A DNA stretch of 64,000 nucleotides, taken from positions 1 through 64,000 of the forward strand of contig NZ_SAWY01000041.1 in assembly GCF_006439335.1 (NCBI RefSeq). Reading direction: 5' to 3'. Positions 18,168 to 29,487 of this stretch are shown piece after piece; the first letter of the stretch is position 1; every line of letters begins with the position of its first letter. The notes beneath the pieces were generated by a model. That model was not told where the DNA came from, searched no databases, and saw nothing but the letters and a program-made list of their open reading frames with translations. The position numbers and the translations under genes were made by a program. This stretch comes from Litorilituus lipolyticus (lineage in GTDB: Bacteria > Pseudomonadota > Gammaproteobacteria > Enterobacterales > Alteromonadaceae).

Positions 18168-19592
18168 ATGACGTTTTTAACAGAATTAAAAGGTAAAAAC
18201 ATTCTTGTGTTAGGTGCTGGGCTAACAGGGCTTTCCTGTGCTAAGTATTTGCACGGGTTAGGGTTATCTTTTACTGTTAATGACAGTCGCGACAACGTGA
18301 TTGAAACAAGTAAATTTACTGCACAGTTTATCAATGCAAAACTCATTACCGGGCAATGGTGTCAACAAGCAATTAGTCATGCTGATCTTATTCTTGTAAG
18401 CCCAGGTATCGATTTAGTGGCTAACGGCATTTCAGTTTGGGTTAATAATGACTGTCAGGTAATAGGTGATGTAGAGCTATTCTGTAAAATTAATAATGCG
18501 CGTATTAACCCTGTGAGTATATTAGCGGTTACCGGTTCGAACGGTAAATCAACAGTGGTTTCACTCTTAGCTTATATTGCTAAAACGCTGGGAGTTAATG
18601 CTCAATTAGGCGGCAATATAGGCTTACCTGTTCTTGACCTTTTACAGCTTGAAAACGCAACAAGTGCAGAGTTAGCTAATCAACCAGAAATGCTTATTCT
18701 CGAACTTTCTAGTTTTCAGTTAGAAACATTGAACAGTATGAAGGCGATTGCTGCGACTATGTTGAATTTAAGTGATGATCATTTAGATCGCCACTTAACT
18801 ATGGATAATTATCAAGCCATTAAACAGCGAATATATCCTCAAGCAGAAGCAGCTGTTTATAATCGAGATGATAAGGCTACAAGTCCAACATCATCAGTTG
18901 AAAATGCCATTAGCTTTGGCAGTGATACACCTGCTAAAGGTCATTTTGGTATTCATTATATTAATGGCAAGGCACACTTAGCCTTTGGCGAGCAAACACT
19001 CATTTCTTTAGCTGAATTACCTCTTGCAGGTATGCATAATGCGTTGAATTATTTAGCAGCATTGGCATTAGGTTATAGTGCTGGGTGGTCTTTATCAGCA
19101 ATGAGTGAGAGTTTAACTGGGTTTGCTGGCTTGGCTCATCGTTGTCAACGTATTGCAACAGCTGATGAAGTGCAATGGATCAATGATTCTAAAGCAACAA
19201 ATGTAGGCGCAACAATAGCCGCTATTAAAGGCTTAGCAAGTACAAAATCAACGACGAGTCGTTTAATCCTAATTGCTGGTGGCGAAGGCAAAGGTGCTGA
19301 CTTTACTCCATTGCATCAAGTCTTCGAAAATCATGTTAGTAGCCTGATAACCTTTGGTAAAGATGGTAATGCTATTGCTTTACAAAGCGAGAAAACATCG
19401 ACAACTGCCTATGAAGTTACCACCTTGCATGAAGCAGTAAAATTAGCTAACTCTTTGGTAAGTTCGGGCGATATCGTTTTGCTTTCACCAGCGTGTGCCA
19501 GTTTAGATATGTACAAAAATTACATTGCACGTGGCGAACACTTTATTGATTTAGTGCAAGATACAGTTCATACAACTAGGGAGAGCATATGA
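18168..19592 (+). CDS. murD: UDP-MurNAc-L-Ala:D-Glu ligase MurD
   Basis: Adds D-glutamate to UDP-MurNAc-L-alanine. Seen: an N-terminal Rossmann-like domain with [17 protein letters not shown]-loop TGSNGKST from residue 122, [10 protein letters not shown] in the central domain and [13 protein letters not shown] plus [11 protein letters not shown] in the C-terminal domain. Length 474 is somewhat above average. The stop overlaps the ftsW start by 4 bases. Confidence 0.96.
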   Translation: MTFLTELKGKNILVLGAGLTGLSCAKYLHGLGLSFTVNDSRDNVIETSKFTAQFINAKLITGQWCQQAISHADLILVSPGIDLVANGISVWVNNDCQVIGDVELFCKINNARINPVSILAVTGSNGKSTVVSLLAYIAKTLGVNAQLGGNIGLPVLDLLQLENATSAELANQPEMLILELSSFQLETLNSMKAIAATMLNLSDDHLDRHLTMDNYQAIKQRIYPQAEAAVYNRDDKATSPTSSVENAISFGSDTPAKGHFGIHYINGKAHLAFGEQTLISLAELPLAGMHNALNYLAALALGYSAGWSLSAMSESLTGFAGLAHRCQRIATADEVQWINDSKATNVGATIAAIKGLASTKSTTSRLILIAGGEGKGADFTPLHQVFENHVSSLITFGKDGNAIALQSEKTSTTAYEVTTLHEAVKLANSLVSSGDIVLLSPACASLDMYKNYIARGEHFIDLVQDTVHTTRESI

Positions 19593-20803
19593 CCTCAGTT
19601 GTAAAACCATTCACTATAGAACTTCCTAAATGGATAACCAATATCACTGTAGGGGCTGAACATAATGCCGCGACCTTTGATCGCGGTTTTGTTGTGCTGG
19701 GGTTGATTATGTATATGGTTGGTTTAGTGATGGTGGCAACCTCGTCAATGCCTGTCGCAGAGCGATTATTTGATAATCCGTTTCATTTTGTCATTCGCCA
19801 TGGCATTTATATTGTGCTGAGTGTCGGTATTGCCGCTATTGCTTTGCAAATACCTATGTCATGGTGGCAACGAAACAGTAGTTATTTACTCGGTTTTGCG
19901 GTCTTACTGCTAATGGTGGTACTTGTGGTGGGCCGAACAGTCAATGGTTCAACAAGATGGATAGTACTTGGGCCAATTACCGTCCAAGCGGCAGAACCTG
20001 CCAAACTCTTTTTCTTCTGTTACTTAGCAGCATATCTCGTAAGACGAAGAGAACAAGTGATGGAAAATATTAAAGGCTTTATTAAGCCTTTAGTTGTGTT
20101 CGGTGTACTAGCAGGTTTACTGCTAATGCAACCTGATTTAGGCACCATTATTGTTATGTTTGTGACAACTTTTGGACTGTTATTTTTAGCGGGTGCGAAG
20201 CTGTGGCAATTTATTGGTTTGTCATCGGTCGGTGTGTTTTTACTTTCCATGTTGGCTATTTTTGAGCCGTATCGCTGGCGCCGAATCACTAGTTTTCTTG
20301 ATCCTTGGCAAGATCCTTTTGGCAGTGGTTATCAACTTACCCAATCATTAATGGCCTATGGTCGAGGTGAATTATTAGGACAAGGGCTAGGAAACAGTAT
20401 TCAAAAGTTAGAATATTTACCAGAAGCTCATACCGATTTTGTTATGGCAGTGTTAGCTGAGGAATTTGGCTTTATTGGCGTCAGCTTTATTTTGCTGTTA
20501 AGCATGGCCTTAGTCTTTAAGGCAATGCACCTTGGCAAGAAAGCGTTAGCCAAAGAGAAGTATTTTGAAGGATTTCTTGCTTATGCCATTGGCATTTGGA
20601 TGTGTTTTCAAGCAGCAGTAAATATAGGTGCCAGTGCAGGTATTGTTCCAACCAAGGGGTTAACTATGCCTTTGATAAGTTATGGTGGTAGTTCGATGAT
20701 AACTATGACTATAGCTTTGGTTATCTTAATTAGAATTGATCATGAAATACGTTTACAAAGCATGCAAGCAACCAGTACTAAAAGACGAGGAGCAAAATCA
20801 TGA
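19589..20803 (+). CDS. ftsW: Septal peptidoglycan polymerase FtsW
   Basis: SEDS-family membrane glycosyltransferase that polymerises lipid II at the septum together with FtsI. Seen: about ten membrane segments, VNGSTRWI near the start of the conserved loop, the large periplasmic loop containing [21 protein letters not shown], the [18 protein letters not shown] motif with the expected catalytic aspartate, and [13 protein letters not shown] near the end. 404 residues, usual length. It overlaps murG by 4 bases. Confidence 0.96.
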   Translation: MTSVVKPFTIELPKWITNITVGAEHNAATFDRGFVVLGLIMYMVGLVMVATSSMPVAERLFDNPFHFVIRHGIYIVLSVGIAAIALQIPMSWWQRNSSYLLGFAVLLLMVVLVVGRTVNGSTRWIVLGPITVQAAEPAKLFFFCYLAAYLVRRREQVMENIKGFIKPLVVFGVLAGLLLMQPDLGTIIVMFVTTFGLLFLAGAKLWQFIGLSSVGVFLLSMLAIFEPYRWRRITSFLDPWQDPFGSGYQLTQSLMAYGRGELLGQGLGNSIQKLEYLPEAHTDFVMAVLAEEFGFIGVSFILLLSMALVFKAMHLGKKALAKEKYFEGFLAYAIGIWMCFQAAVNIGASAGIVPTKGLTMPLISYGGSSMITMTIALVILIRIDHEIRLQSMQATSTKRRGAKS

Positions 20804-21924
20804 CATTGAATACTGCTCCAACATTATTGGTTATGGCTGGTGGCACGGGCGGTCATATTTTTCCCGGACTGGCTGTTGCGCAATTATTAGCAAGTAGAGG
20901 TTGGCATATTCATTGGCTTGGGACTGCTGAGCGAATGGAAGCAGATATAGTACCAAATCACGGGTTTGATATATCGTTTATCGATATTAAAGGAGCACGA
21001 AATAAAGGAGTTAAGACCTTATTATTGATGCCGTTCTCCTTAGTTAAGTCAATATGGCAGGCGATGCGTGTGATACGAAAAACCAAACCTGATGTGGTGC
21101 TTGGCATGGGCGGCTATGCGAGTGGTCCAGGTGGTTTGGCTGCATGGTTATTAAGACGACCAGTAATTGTTCATGAACAAAATGCTGCTGCAGGCTTAAC
21201 AAATAGATTACTGGCAGGTATAGCTACTATTGTATGTAGTGCTTTTCCCGGTGCTTTTAAACAAAGCAAGAAAACAGTTCAGGTTGTAGGCAACCCATTA
21301 AGAGCGAATATTACTCAAGTAAGCCAACAAGATAGTGAAGATACTGCTAAAGAAAAAACGAATAATGATGAGCAACGGCGTATATTGGTTGTTGGTGGCA
21401 GCTTAGGTGCACAAGTTCTAAATAATACTGTACCTAAGGCATTTTCGTTATTAACTAAAGACGATGAACGATACAGCATTTGGCATCAAACGGGTAAAGG
21501 TAATGCTAGGTCGGTGGAAGCTCAATACGATGAGCAGTTCATTACTGATGGCAGTGTTAAAGTCACAGAATTTATTGATGATATGGCAGCAGCATATCAA
21601 TGGGCTGATATTGTTATTTGTCGAGCAGGGGCGTTAACGGTTTCTGAACTAGCTATGGCTGCTAAACCCGCCATTTTTGTTCCACTACCTCATGCTGTTG
21701 ATGATCATCAAAGTAAAAATGCTCAATTTTTGGTAAATAAAGGTGGCGCCAAACTCATTGCACAACAAGCGTTTAATGCTGAAAAATTAGCACAGACATT
21801 AACAGCGCTATTTGTCGATAAGAAAATATTAAAAACAATGGCTGTTGCGGCTTCTAAAGCAGCAGACAAGCAATCAACAGAAAAGGTTGCTGATTTATGT
21901 CAGCAATTAGTGAAGACGAAATAA
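20800..21924 (+). CDS. murG: Lipid I N-acetylglucosaminyltransferase MurG
   Basis: Peripheral inner-membrane GT28 glycosyltransferase that converts lipid I to lipid II. Seen: N-terminal [31 protein letters not shown] and [13 protein letters not shown], then a variable polar linker, and C-terminal [12 protein letters not shown] and [27 protein letters not shown] (split as [12 protein letters not shown] and [12 protein letters not shown]), which form the UDP-GlcNAc site. Length 374. It is 13 bases upstream of murC. Confidence 0.96.
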   Translation: MTLNTAPTLLVMAGGTGGHIFPGLAVAQLLASRGWHIHWLGTAERMEADIVPNHGFDISFIDIKGARNKGVKTLLLMPFSLVKSIWQAMRVIRKTKPDVVLGMGGYASGPGGLAAWLLRRPVIVHEQNAAAGLTNRLLAGIATIVCSAFPGAFKQSKKTVQVVGNPLRANITQVSQQDSEDTAKEKTNNDEQRRILVVGGSLGAQVLNNTVPKAFSLLTKDDERYSIWHQTGKGNARSVEAQYDEQFITDGSVKVTEFIDDMAAAYQWADIVICRAGALTVSELAMAAKPAIFVPLPHAVDDHQSKNAQFLVNKGGAKLIAQQAFNAEKLAQTLTALFVDKKILKTMAVAASKAADKQSTEKVADLCQQLVKTK

Positions 21925-21937
21925 TTATAGAGAATTT

Positions 21938-23401
21938 ATGACTCAGCAAGTAAACAGAAAGCAACAGCAGTTAAACCATTACGGTGCGCATGTACCAGAA
22001 ATGCGTAGGGTAAAACGTATTCACTTTGTTGGTATTGGCGGCGCAGGTATGGGTGGTATTGCTGAGGTACTGCTTAATGAAGGTTACCAAATTTCAGGCT
22101 CTGATATAGGTGAAAATCAAGTTGTTAAGCGTTTAACCAAATTGGGAGCGAAAGTCTATATTGGTCATAGTACAGAAAATATCTCAGATGCTAGTGTTAT
22201 TGTGGTGTCTACCGCGATTAATAAAGATAATCCAGAGCTAGTCGCAGCAAAAGAACAACGTATTCCAATTGTTAGAAGAGCAGAAATGCTTGCTGAATTA
22301 ATGCGCTTTCGTCACGGCATTGCAATAGCGGGTACACATGGAAAAACCACTACTACTAGTTTAATTGCCAGCATATTTGCCCAAGGTGAATTAGACCCTA
22401 CGTTTGTTATCGGTGGCTTGTTAAATAGTGCTGGTACTAACGCTCGTTTAGGCAGTAGTCGCTATTTAGTTGCTGAAGCTGATGAAAGCGATGCTTCATT
22501 TTTACATTTACAGCCTATGGTTGCAGTCATCACCAATATTGATGCCGATCATATGGAAACTTATCAAGGTGACTTTGAAAAACTAAAAGATACCTACATT
22601 GAGTTTCTTCATAATCTGCCCTTTTATGGTTTAGCGGTGGTTTGTATTGATAATCCTGTAGTAAGGGAGTTATTACCGAGAATTAGCAGGCAAGTGATTA
22701 CCTATGGTTTTTCTGATGACGCTGATATTAAAGCGGTTAATTACCAACAACATGGTGGTGTAAGTCATTTTACTGTGGAGATCCAAGGGCAACCTCCGTT
22801 AGATATGAGTGTTAATTTGCCTGGTCAACATAATGTATTGAATGCCTTAGCTGGTGTTGGAGTGGCAAAAGATGAGGGCGTTGCTGATGGTGCTATTTGC
22901 CAGGCCTTAGCTGATTTTGCAGGCATAGGTCGTCGATTCGAACAGTTAGCAGACTTATCAACCGCAGCTGGAAAAATGGTACTTGTTGATGATTATGGTC
23001 ACCACCCTAGTGAAGTAAAAGCTACTATTTTAGCGATGAGAGCAGGTTGGCCTGATAAACGTTTGGTCATGGTATTTCAGCCCCATAGATATTCACGTAC
23101 TCGTGATTTATATGAAGACTTTGTTGAAGTGTTATCTGAGGTAGATTGCCTATTTTTACTCGATGTCTATGCGGCAGGTGAAACAAGCATCCCTTCTGCT
23201 GATAGTAAAAGTTTAGCGCGTTCAATTAGACAACGTGGTCAAGTTGAGCCGATATATGTCAGCGATGTTGAAAAGCTACCAGAACTACTCGCTGCACAAC
23301 TACAAGATAACGATATGGTGATTACTCAAGGTGCAGGCAATATCGGCGCTGTATCACGTAATTTATCAGAGCATAACTTATTACAGGCTAAAGGTGATTA
23401 G
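21938..23401 (+). CDS. murC: UDP-N-acetylmuramate:L-alanine ligase MurC
   Basis: First of the Mur ligases; adds L-alanine to UDP-MurNAc. Seen: an N-terminal Rossmann domain with [18 protein letters not shown]-loop [10 protein letters not shown] from residue 132, [12 protein letters not shown] in the central domain, and [15 protein letters not shown] and FQPHRYSRT in the C-terminal part. Length 487. It is directly followed by ddl after 2 bases. Confidence 0.97.
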   Translation: MTQQVNRKQQQLNHYGAHVPEMRRVKRIHFVGIGGAGMGGIAEVLLNEGYQISGSDIGENQVVKRLTKLGAKVYIGHSTENISDASVIVVSTAINKDNPELVAAKEQRIPIVRRAEMLAELMRFRHGIAIAGTHGKTTTTSLIASIFAQGELDPTFVIGGLLNSAGTNARLGSSRYLVAEADESDASFLHLQPMVAVITNIDADHMETYQGDFEKLKDTYIEFLHNLPFYGLAVVCIDNPVVRELLPRISRQVITYGFSDDADIKAVNYQQHGGVSHFTVEIQGQPPLDMSVNLPGQHNVLNALAGVGVAKDEGVADGAICQALADFAGIGRRFEQLADLSTAAGKMVLVDDYGHHPSEVKATILAMRAGWPDKRLVMVFQPHRYSRTRDLYEDFVEVLSEVDCLFLLDVYAAGETSIPSADSKSLARSIRQRGQVEPIYVSDVEKLPELLAAQLQDNDMVITQGAGNIGAVSRNLSEHNLLQAKGD

Positions 23402-23403
23402 TT

Positions 23404-24363
23404 ATGTTGGCTAAAGAAATTAAGCAACTGAAACAAGAAAAAATTGCGGTATTGTACGGTGGCAACTCAGCTGAACGAGAGGTTTCGCTCAATTCAGGTA
23501 AGGCTATCGCTAAGGCAATTGCTAACAAAGGGTATCAAGTTGAATTAATTGATACTAAAGGTTTTGATTTATCGAACCTAGTAAAGCAAAAAATAGATCG
23601 CGTTTTTATAGCTTTACATGGCCGAGGTGGTGAAGATGGTTGCTTGCAAGGTGCATTAGAGTATTTAGCTATACCGTACACAGGTTCAAAGGTATTAGGT
23701 TCAGCACTTTCAATGGATAAAGTACGTAGTAAGCAAGTTTTTGCTGCAAGTGACTTACCAACGGCCAAATATCGTGTAGTTAACAAATTAGATTTTTTAG
23801 CGTTAACAAATAGTAGTGTTGTATTAGCAGAGCTTTTGCACCAATTAGGCGGTCGAGTCATGGTTAAACCTGCGAATGAGGGCTCAAGTATCGGCATGGC
23901 TCAAGCTAGCACAGTTGAACAACTAACCAATGCCTTAACAGAGGCTTTTGGCTTTGATCAACAAGTATTGTTAGAGGCTTGGATTGATGGACCTGAATAT
24001 ACGGTCAGCATATTGGGACAACAAGCGCTACCTGCAATACATATGGAAACACCGAGAGAATTCTACGACTATGAAGCTAAATATCAGTCAAATAGTACGC
24101 AATACCATTGTCCGTGCGGATTAAATGCAGAGGATGAAGTTTATATCCAAACATTAGCATTAAAAGCATTTAACGCGACAGGGGCAAGTGGTTGGGGTCG
24201 AGTAGATCTAATGAGAGAGCGTGATGGCTCATGGCAATTATTGGAAGTTAATACAGTGCCTGGTATGACGGAAACGTCATTAGTACCAAAATCGGCAAAG
24301 CAATTTGGTTTAAGTTTTGAAGATTTAGTTGAACGAATTTTAGCGTTAAGTGTTACGGATTAA
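23404..24363 (+). CDS. ddlB: D-alanine:D-alanine ligase
   Basis: ATP-grasp enzyme supplying the D-Ala-D-Ala dipeptide used by MurF. Seen: an N-terminal region with [29 protein letters not shown], the ATP-grasp centre [13 protein letters not shown], and the C-terminal [20 protein letters not shown] and [13 protein letters not shown] blocks with the metal and substrate ligands. Length 319, as in DdlB. The gene symbol follows its location in the dcw cluster between murC and ftsQ. Confidence 0.95.
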   Translation: MLAKEIKQLKQEKIAVLYGGNSAEREVSLNSGKAIAKAIANKGYQVELIDTKGFDLSNLVKQKIDRVFIALHGRGGEDGCLQGALEYLAIPYTGSKVLGSALSMDKVRSKQVFAASDLPTAKYRVVNKLDFLALTNSSVVLAELLHQLGGRVMVKPANEGSSIGMAQASTVEQLTNALTEAFGFDQQVLLEAWIDGPEYTVSILGQQALPAIHMETPREFYDYEAKYQSNSTQYHCPCGLNAEDEVYIQTLALKAFNATGASGWGRVDLMRERDGSWQLLEVNTVPGMTETSLVPKSAKQFGLSFEDLVERILALSVTD

Positions 24364-24365
24364 AT

Positions 24366-25199
24366 GTGATGCCGAAAAAGCAAGAGACTAAAAAGATAGG
24401 AAGCAGCACTCAAAACCAAACCCCTGCATGGAGTTTTGGACTGGGTTTGTTTTTTTTCGTTTCAGTATTATTTGCTTTAATTACGGCAACTTGGTGGCTG
24501 AGCCAGCACTTTTTAGGTCAAGAAAATGTACCGGTTAGCTCAGTAATTGTTGCTGGTGAAATGCCATATAGTGAGCGTAATGATGTACTGCAAGCTATTG
24601 AACACATTGATTTGGGGAATTTTTTTACTGTTGATGTCGATGAAGTTCAAGAAAAAGTATTGGCTTTACCTTGGGTATACTCAGTGGCTGTTAGAAAGCA
24701 CTGGCCAGATGAATTAAAAATATATGTCGTTGATCAAACACCTGTAGCCCTTTGGAATGGTGATTTTTTGCTTAATCAGTTTGGTAAAGCATTTCAAGCA
24801 GATATTAAGCGAGTATTTCATCCATTGCCAAAATTTTTTGGGCCTGAAGGCTCCGAACAAATGGCACTTGAGAATTACAGTAATTTGAATGCCTTATTAG
24901 ATTATAAAGCGTTGTCCATAGATGAATTGGTATTAACTGAACGTTACTCATGGCAGCTGACTTTAAATGATGGAATTACCCTTAATTTGGGGCGAGAAGA
25001 ACGTGTAGAACGTATACAAAGATTTATGGATGTTTATTCTTTAATCAAAGCACAAATAAATACAGAAAAAGAGCAAAATCAGGCGGTTGATTACATTGAT
25101 TTACGGTATGATACGGGATTGGCTGTCGGTTGGAAAAATATCATAGAAACAACACAGCAAAGCAATATAAATGAGCAAGAGAAAAACCTAAATGTCTAA
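24366..25199 (+). CDS. ftsQ: Cell division protein FtsQ
   Basis: Bitopic divisome scaffold that binds FtsL and FtsB. Seen: a charged cytoplasmic tail, one membrane segment (GLGLFFFVSVLFALITATWW), a POTRA domain starting at VSSVIVAGEMPYSERNDVL, and the FtsQ/DivIB beta domain with LALPWVYSVAVRKHWPDELK and YIDLRYDTGLAVGWK. Either GTG at 24366 or ATG at 24369 can be the start; they differ by one residue. Length 277. Its stop overlaps the ftsA start by 8 bases. Confidence 0.94.
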   Translation: MMPKKQETKKIGSSTQNQTPAWSFGLGLFFFVSVLFALITATWWLSQHFLGQENVPVSSVIVAGEMPYSERNDVLQAIEHIDLGNFFTVDVDEVQEKVLALPWVYSVAVRKHWPDELKIYVVDQTPVALWNGDFLLNQFGKAFQADIKRVFHPLPKFFGPEGSEQMALENYSNLNALLDYKALSIDELVLTERYSWQLTLNDGITLNLGREERVERIQRFMDVYSLIKAQINTEKEQNQAVDYIDLRYDTGLAVGWKNIIETTQQSNINEQEKNLNV

Positions 25200-26427
25200 A
25201 GCAGCAGAAAGGAAATTAGTCGTCGGTCTGGATATTGGTACCTCCAAAATTTCAGTGGCCGTAGGGGAAATTACCCCTGATAACCAACTAAGTATTGTTG
25301 GTGTAGGTAATCAACCTGCACGTGGCATGGATAAAGGTGGCGTTAACGATTTAAATTTGGTTATTCAATCTATTCAGCGAGCTATTAACGAAGCTGAATT
25401 AATGGCTGACTGCCAAATAAGCTCAATTTATTTAGGTATTTCAGGTAAGCACATCAGTTGTCAAAATGAAAATGGTATGGTGCCGATTAACGACAAAGAA
25501 GTTATTCAAGACGATGTCGATAATGTTATTCATACCGCACGTTCTGTACCAATTTCAGCAGAGAGAAGAATGTTGCATGTGCTACCTCAGGAATACAGCA
25601 TTGATGTTCAAGAAGGCATTAAAAGTCCTATTGGTATGTCTGGCGTGCGTATGGAAGCGAAAGTTCATATTGTTACTTGTGCAAATGATATGGCGAAGAA
25701 CTTAGTTAAATGTGTAGAGCGCTGTGAGCTTACGGCAGATCAACTAATATTTTCAGCGTTAGCTTCAAGTTATGCTGTTTTAACCGAGGATGAGAAAGAA
25801 TTAGGTATTTGTGTCGTAGATATGGGTGCAGGCACAATGGATATTGCAGTTTTTGCTGGTGGTGCATTACGTCATACCGCGGTGATCCCAGTTGCTGGAA
25901 ATCAGGTTACTAGCGATATCGCCAAAATATTTAGAACGCCACTAAGTCATGCTGAAGACATTAAGGTGCAATATGCATGTGCACTTAAACAATTAGTGAG
26001 TATGGAAGAAAATATTGATGTACCGAGTGTTGGCGGCAGACCCGCACGTTCAATGTCGCGTCATACGTTATCTGAAGTAGTAGAGCCAAGATACCATGAG
26101 TTATTTGAATTAATTCAAGAAGAACTTCGAGAGTCTGGTCTAGAAGATCAAATCGCTGCGGGTTATGTGCTAACTGGTGGTACAGCGAAGATGGAAGGTG
26201 TCGTTGAATTTGCCGAGGAAGTCTTTCAAATGCCTGTTAGAATCGCCAACCCTCTAGCAGTGCAGGGGCTTAAAGAGTATGTAAATGATCCGAGCTACGC
26301 AACAGTCGTTGGCTTATTGCATTATGGTATGCAAGCTAATAATCAAGGTGGTCATGAAAAGAATAAGAATGAAGGTGTGACTGATTTATGGTCACGTATT
26401 CATGCTTGGTTTAAAGGTGAATTTTAA
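25192..26427 (+). CDS. ftsA: Cell division protein FtsA
   Basis: Actin-fold ATPase that tethers FtsZ to the membrane and recruits later divisome proteins. Seen: the phosphate 1 loop GLDIGTSKISVAVGE, the FtsA-specific 1C domain, phosphate 2 CVVDMGAGTMDIAVF, the adenosine motif GYVLTGGTAKMEGV and the C-terminal amphipathic targeting helix DLWSRIHAWFKGEF. Length 411, close to E. coli (420). It is 60 bases before ftsZ, with a separate strong ribosome site for the latter. Confidence 0.97.
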   Translation: MSKAAERKLVVGLDIGTSKISVAVGEITPDNQLSIVGVGNQPARGMDKGGVNDLNLVIQSIQRAINEAELMADCQISSIYLGISGKHISCQNENGMVPINDKEVIQDDVDNVIHTARSVPISAERRMLHVLPQEYSIDVQEGIKSPIGMSGVRMEAKVHIVTCANDMAKNLVKCVERCELTADQLIFSALASSYAVLTEDEKELGICVVDMGAGTMDIAVFAGGALRHTAVIPVAGNQVTSDIAKIFRTPLSHAEDIKVQYACALKQLVSMEENIDVPSVGGRPARSMSRHTLSEVVEPRYHELFELIQEELRESGLEDQIAAGYVLTGGTAKMEGVVEFAEEVFQMPVRIANPLAVQGLKEYVNDPSYATVVGLLHYGMQANNQGGHEKNKNEGVTDLWSRIHAWFKGEF

Positions 26428-26487
26428 ACCAAGGTAAAAGTCATTTAGTTAGTTAAACAGTTTGTTAAGTAAAAACGGAGAGAGAAA

Positions 26488-27657
26488 ATGTTTGAATTGA
26501 TGGAAGATCATAACGAAGAGGCGGTAATTAAAGTTATCGGCGTCGGCGGCGGCGGTGGTAACGCAGTTGAGCATATGGTAACTCAAACCATTGAAGGTGT
26601 AGAGTTTATCACAGCGAACACTGATTCTCAGGCACTAAGAAACTCGTCAGCAGATGTAACATTACAGCTTGGCGCAGATGTGACTAAAGGCTTAGGTGCA
26701 GGTGCAAACCCTGAAATAGGTCGCTGTGCAGCAGAAGAAGATAGAGAAACAATCAGACAGACACTTGATGGTGCTGATATGATTTTTATCGCGGCAGGCA
26801 TGGGTGGTGGCACGGGAACCGGTGCTGCACCAGTTGTTGCTGAAGTTGCCAAAGAGATGGGGATTTTAACGGTTGCCGTTGTTACGAAACCTTTCCCATT
26901 TGAAGGGAAAAAACGTATGAACTATGCCGATCAAGGCATAGAGTTTTTGAGTAAAAATGTTGATTCATTAATTACTATCCCGAATGAAAAACTATTGAAA
27001 GTTTTAGGGCCTGGAACAAGTTTATTAGATGCTTTCAAAGCGGCTAATAATGTATTACTTGGCGCAGTACAGGGAATTGCTGAATTAATCACTCGTCCAG
27101 GTTTAATCAATGTCGATTTTGCTGATGTTCGCACTGTAATGTCTGAAATGGGTACAGCAATGATGGGGTCTGGTATCGCATCAGGTGAAGATAGAGCTGA
27201 AGAAGCAGCAGAAGCTGCAATTTCTAGCCCGTTACTTGAAGATGTTGATTTAGCAGGTGCTCGCGGTATCTTGGTAAATATCACAGCAGGAATGGATATC
27301 AGTATTGATGAGTTTGAAACTGTCGGTAATGCGGTTAAAGCATTTGCTTCAGAAAATGCAACAGTAGTTGTCGGTGCGGTAATTGACCCTGAAATGACAG
27401 AAGAACTTCGTGTAACTGTTGTTGCTACAGGTATCGGTGCTGAAGTTAAACCAGATATTACTTTAGTTAATCCAATGCCTGTAGCGGAGCCTAAAGTTGT
27501 TGGTGCTGATTACACTCCAGCTGCTGCACCACAAGTACAAGCGGCAACGTCTACGGAAACCGTAGCGATGACTGATAGTAATGCACAGAAAGTTGCCGCA
27601 ACAGATTTGGATAACTATTTGGACATTCCTGCTTTCTTACGTAAACAAGCAGATTAA
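26488..27657 (+). CDS. ftsZ: Cell division protein FtsZ
   Basis: Tubulin-like GTPase forming the division ring. Seen: the N-terminal [13 protein letters not shown] nucleotide loop, the tubulin signature [10 protein letters not shown] around residue 106, the catalytic T7 loop region [11 protein letters not shown], a variable linker and the conserved C-terminal peptide [11 protein letters not shown] that binds FtsA and ZipA. GGAGAGAG 5 bases upstream of ATG is a strong ribosome site. Length 389. Last dcw gene before lpxC, which has its own promoter. Confidence 0.98.
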   Translation: MFELMEDHNEEAVIKVIGVGGGGGNAVEHMVTQTIEGVEFITANTDSQALRNSSADVTLQLGADVTKGLGAGANPEIGRCAAEEDRETIRQTLDGADMIFIAAGMGGGTGTGAAPVVAEVAKEMGILTVAVVTKPFPFEGKKRMNYADQGIEFLSKNVDSLITIPNEKLLKVLGPGTSLLDAFKAANNVLLGAVQGIAELITRPGLINVDFADVRTVMSEMGTAMMGSGIASGEDRAEEAAEAAISSPLLEDVDLAGARGILVNITAGMDISIDEFETVGNAVKAFASENATVVVGAVIDPEMTEELRVTVVATGIGAEVKPDITLVNPMPVAEPKVVGADYTPAAAPQVQAATSTETVAMTDSNAQKVAATDLDNYLDIPAFLRKQAD

Positions 27658-27779
27658 TAGCAAAAGTTACAATTTTTCTACAATTTAATAGTAGAAAGTA
27701 ACAGGGCAATTAACGTATGTTTAAGTGTGAAAGTTGTTACAAAAGTGTGGGTAATAACTATCGGTAAACTGATTAAATT

Positions 27780-27808
27780 TTGATTTAACTAGTAAACTTT
27801 GATATATT
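27780..27808 (+). promoter_or_regulatory. lpxC promoter
   Basis: TTGATT at 27780-27785 and TATATT at 27803-27808 are separated by 17 bases, about 110 bases upstream of the lpxC start, in the 260-base gap after ftsZ. Confidence 0.6.
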
Positions 27809-27917
27809 ACGCGCCCGTTGAATCAGGCTGTTCGTTAAATGGTTCAACAAGAGAGTTGGTTACTGCTGTTAAGTGGGAACTTTACTCAGCGTAAAATGTT
27901 AAGAAGGCGAGGCTAAT

Positions 27918-28835
27918 ATGATTAAGCAACGTACAATAAAAAACAGTGTATCAACCGTAGGTGTTGGATTACATAAAGGTGAAAAGGTACAGGTCACTCT
28001 CCGTCCTGCACAAGCAAACACCGGTATTGTTTTCCGCCGAGTTGATTTAGAGCCAGTGGTTGATATTAAAGCAACACCTGAGGCTGTGGGTGAAACCACC
28101 CTATGTACTTGTTTAGTGAATCCGCAAAATGTCAAAATTTCTACGGTTGAGCACTTGCTTTCTGCTATCGCTGGCTTAGGCATTGATAATTTAATTATTG
28201 ATGTTGATGCGCCTGAAATTCCTATTATGGATGGTAGTGCTTTACCTTTTGTTTACCTAATACAGTCTGTAGGTATTGAAACATTAAATGTTGCAAAACG
28301 CTTCTTACGTATTAAAAAAGCTATACGTGTAGAAGAGGGTGATAAATGGGCAGAATTAAAACCATATGAAGGTTTTAAAGTGAATTTTGCAATTGAATTT
28401 GAGCACCCTGTTATTGCTTCAACGTGTCAAACAATGAGTATGGACTTTTCAAGCACTTCTTTTATAAAAGAAATCAGTCGAGCGCGCACGTTTGGTTTTA
28501 TGAAAGATATTGAGTTTTTACGCTCTCATAACTTAGCTTTAGGCGGAAGTTTAGAAAACGCGATAGTGTTAGATGAATACCGCATGCTTAACAAAAATGA
28601 ACTTCGTTATGATGATGAATTTGTAAAACATAAGATCCTTGATGCTATTGGTGATTTATACATGGGCAGCGCAAGTATCTTAGGTGAACTGAATGCATTT
28701 AAATCAGGTCATGGCCTAAATAATATGTTGCTACGAGAAGTCTTCAAGCAAGAAGATGCTTGGGAGTGGGTAACTTATGAAGATACACACTCTTCACCAA
28801 TTGAATACCAAGAAATAAATGCAACAGCGTTTTAA
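27918..28835 (+). CDS. lpxC: UDP-3-O-acyl-N-acetylglucosamine deacetylase LpxC
   Basis: Zinc-dependent deacetylase, the committed step of lipid A synthesis. Seen: N-terminal [17 protein letters not shown], the first zinc ligand in [14 protein letters not shown], the substrate motif [14 protein letters not shown], and the second zinc site [13 protein letters not shown] (His and Asp) with the following [10 protein letters not shown]. Length 305 equals the family norm. AAGGCGAGG lies upstream of ATG. It is followed by a strong terminator. Confidence 0.97.
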   Translation: MIKQRTIKNSVSTVGVGLHKGEKVQVTLRPAQANTGIVFRRVDLEPVVDIKATPEAVGETTLCTCLVNPQNVKISTVEHLLSAIAGLGIDNLIIDVDAPEIPIMDGSALPFVYLIQSVGIETLNVAKRFLRIKKAIRVEEGDKWAELKPYEGFKVNFAIEFEHPVIASTCQTMSMDFSSTSFIKEISRARTFGFMKDIEFLRSHNLALGGSLENAIVLDEYRMLNKNELRYDDEFVKHKILDAIGDLYMGSASILGELNAFKSGHGLNNMLLREVFKQEDAWEWVTYEDTHSSPIEYQEINATAF

Positions 28836-28877
28836 TTTAGTACGCTAAACAGTTTGAATAAGCTGTTTAAACCTATA

Positions 28878-28905
28878 AAAGCCGAACAATTCGTTCGGCT
28901 TTTTT
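28878..28905. terminator. Terminator after lpxC
   Basis: AAAGCCGAAC and GTTCGGCTTT form a perfect stem around a 5-base loop, flanked by A and T runs. It also serves the convergent DciA-like gene. Confidence 0.88.
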
Positions 28906-28931
28906 GATCTTGTCTCTTGATTACTTATTTA

Positions 28932-29432
28932 CTATTTTTTGCCTGCTACATTCGCTAATTTCTCGAGCTTTTCTTTAAGGCCTTTAGGGGCGCTTTGTGC
29001 AACATCAAGTAGGAGTCTAGCGGTTGCAGGGTTAGAAGGGGATGCGCTAGTAGAGTTAGGTGAAATAGCAGAAATTTTTTGCTTTTGTTTAAGCGTTTTA
29101 TCAGATTTACTGGAGATAAAGCCCTGAGGATTAACTTTAATCTCAATCTTTGAACATTGCCCTTCTGTTTCAATGGCGAGTTGCTGGCAAATTTTATTAC
29201 GTTCAAACTGCAACCTTTGACCCCAAACAGGCGTTTTCAACTCAATTATTAATGTGTCTTGGCGAAAATTAGCAATATGCCATACCTCTTCTGGTAAATC
29301 AGGGCATATTTGTCGTACAATGTCGGCCAATATTGTCAAAGAGTTGGTTTTTGACTGAATTTGTGCCAAAGTGCCTGTCGTTGATTGCAACAGTGTCGAT
29401 AAGTTTAGTGGTTTTTTAGGCTTGCGAGCCAT
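28932..29432 (-). CDS. DciA-like protein (DUF721)
   Basis: DUF721 family member. In bacteria lacking DnaC/DnaI, proteins of this family (DciA) help load the replicative helicase DnaB. Seen: an N-terminal KH-like DUF721 domain of about 100 residues with EVWHIANFRQDTLIIELKTP and WGQRLQFERNKICQQL, and a low-complexity Ser/Thr/Ala C-terminal tail ending in basic residues. Length 166. It converges with lpxC and is divergent from the M23 peptidase gene. The position next to secA is common for the family in gammaproteobacteria. The helicase role is inferred from the family. Confidence 0.82.
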   Translation of the reverse strand: MARKPKKPLNLSTLLQSTTGTLAQIQSKTNSLTILADIVRQICPDLPEEVWHIANFRQDTLIIELKTPVWGQRLQFERNKICQQLAIETEGQCSKIEIKVNPQGFISSKSDKTLKQKQKISAISPNSTSASPSNPATARLLLDVAQSAPKGLKEKLEKLANVAGKK

Positions 29433-29487
29433 AATTTATACCTTTGATTCAACTCTTTTTATCAAATTATATTAAACAGAACGTACT

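Noticed and set aside
26628-27284. Minus-strand frames of 74 and 117 residues within ftsZ (and similar ones in ddl, rsmH, copA)
   Set aside because: Shadows of strongly conserved genes on the other strand, with low-complexity composition.
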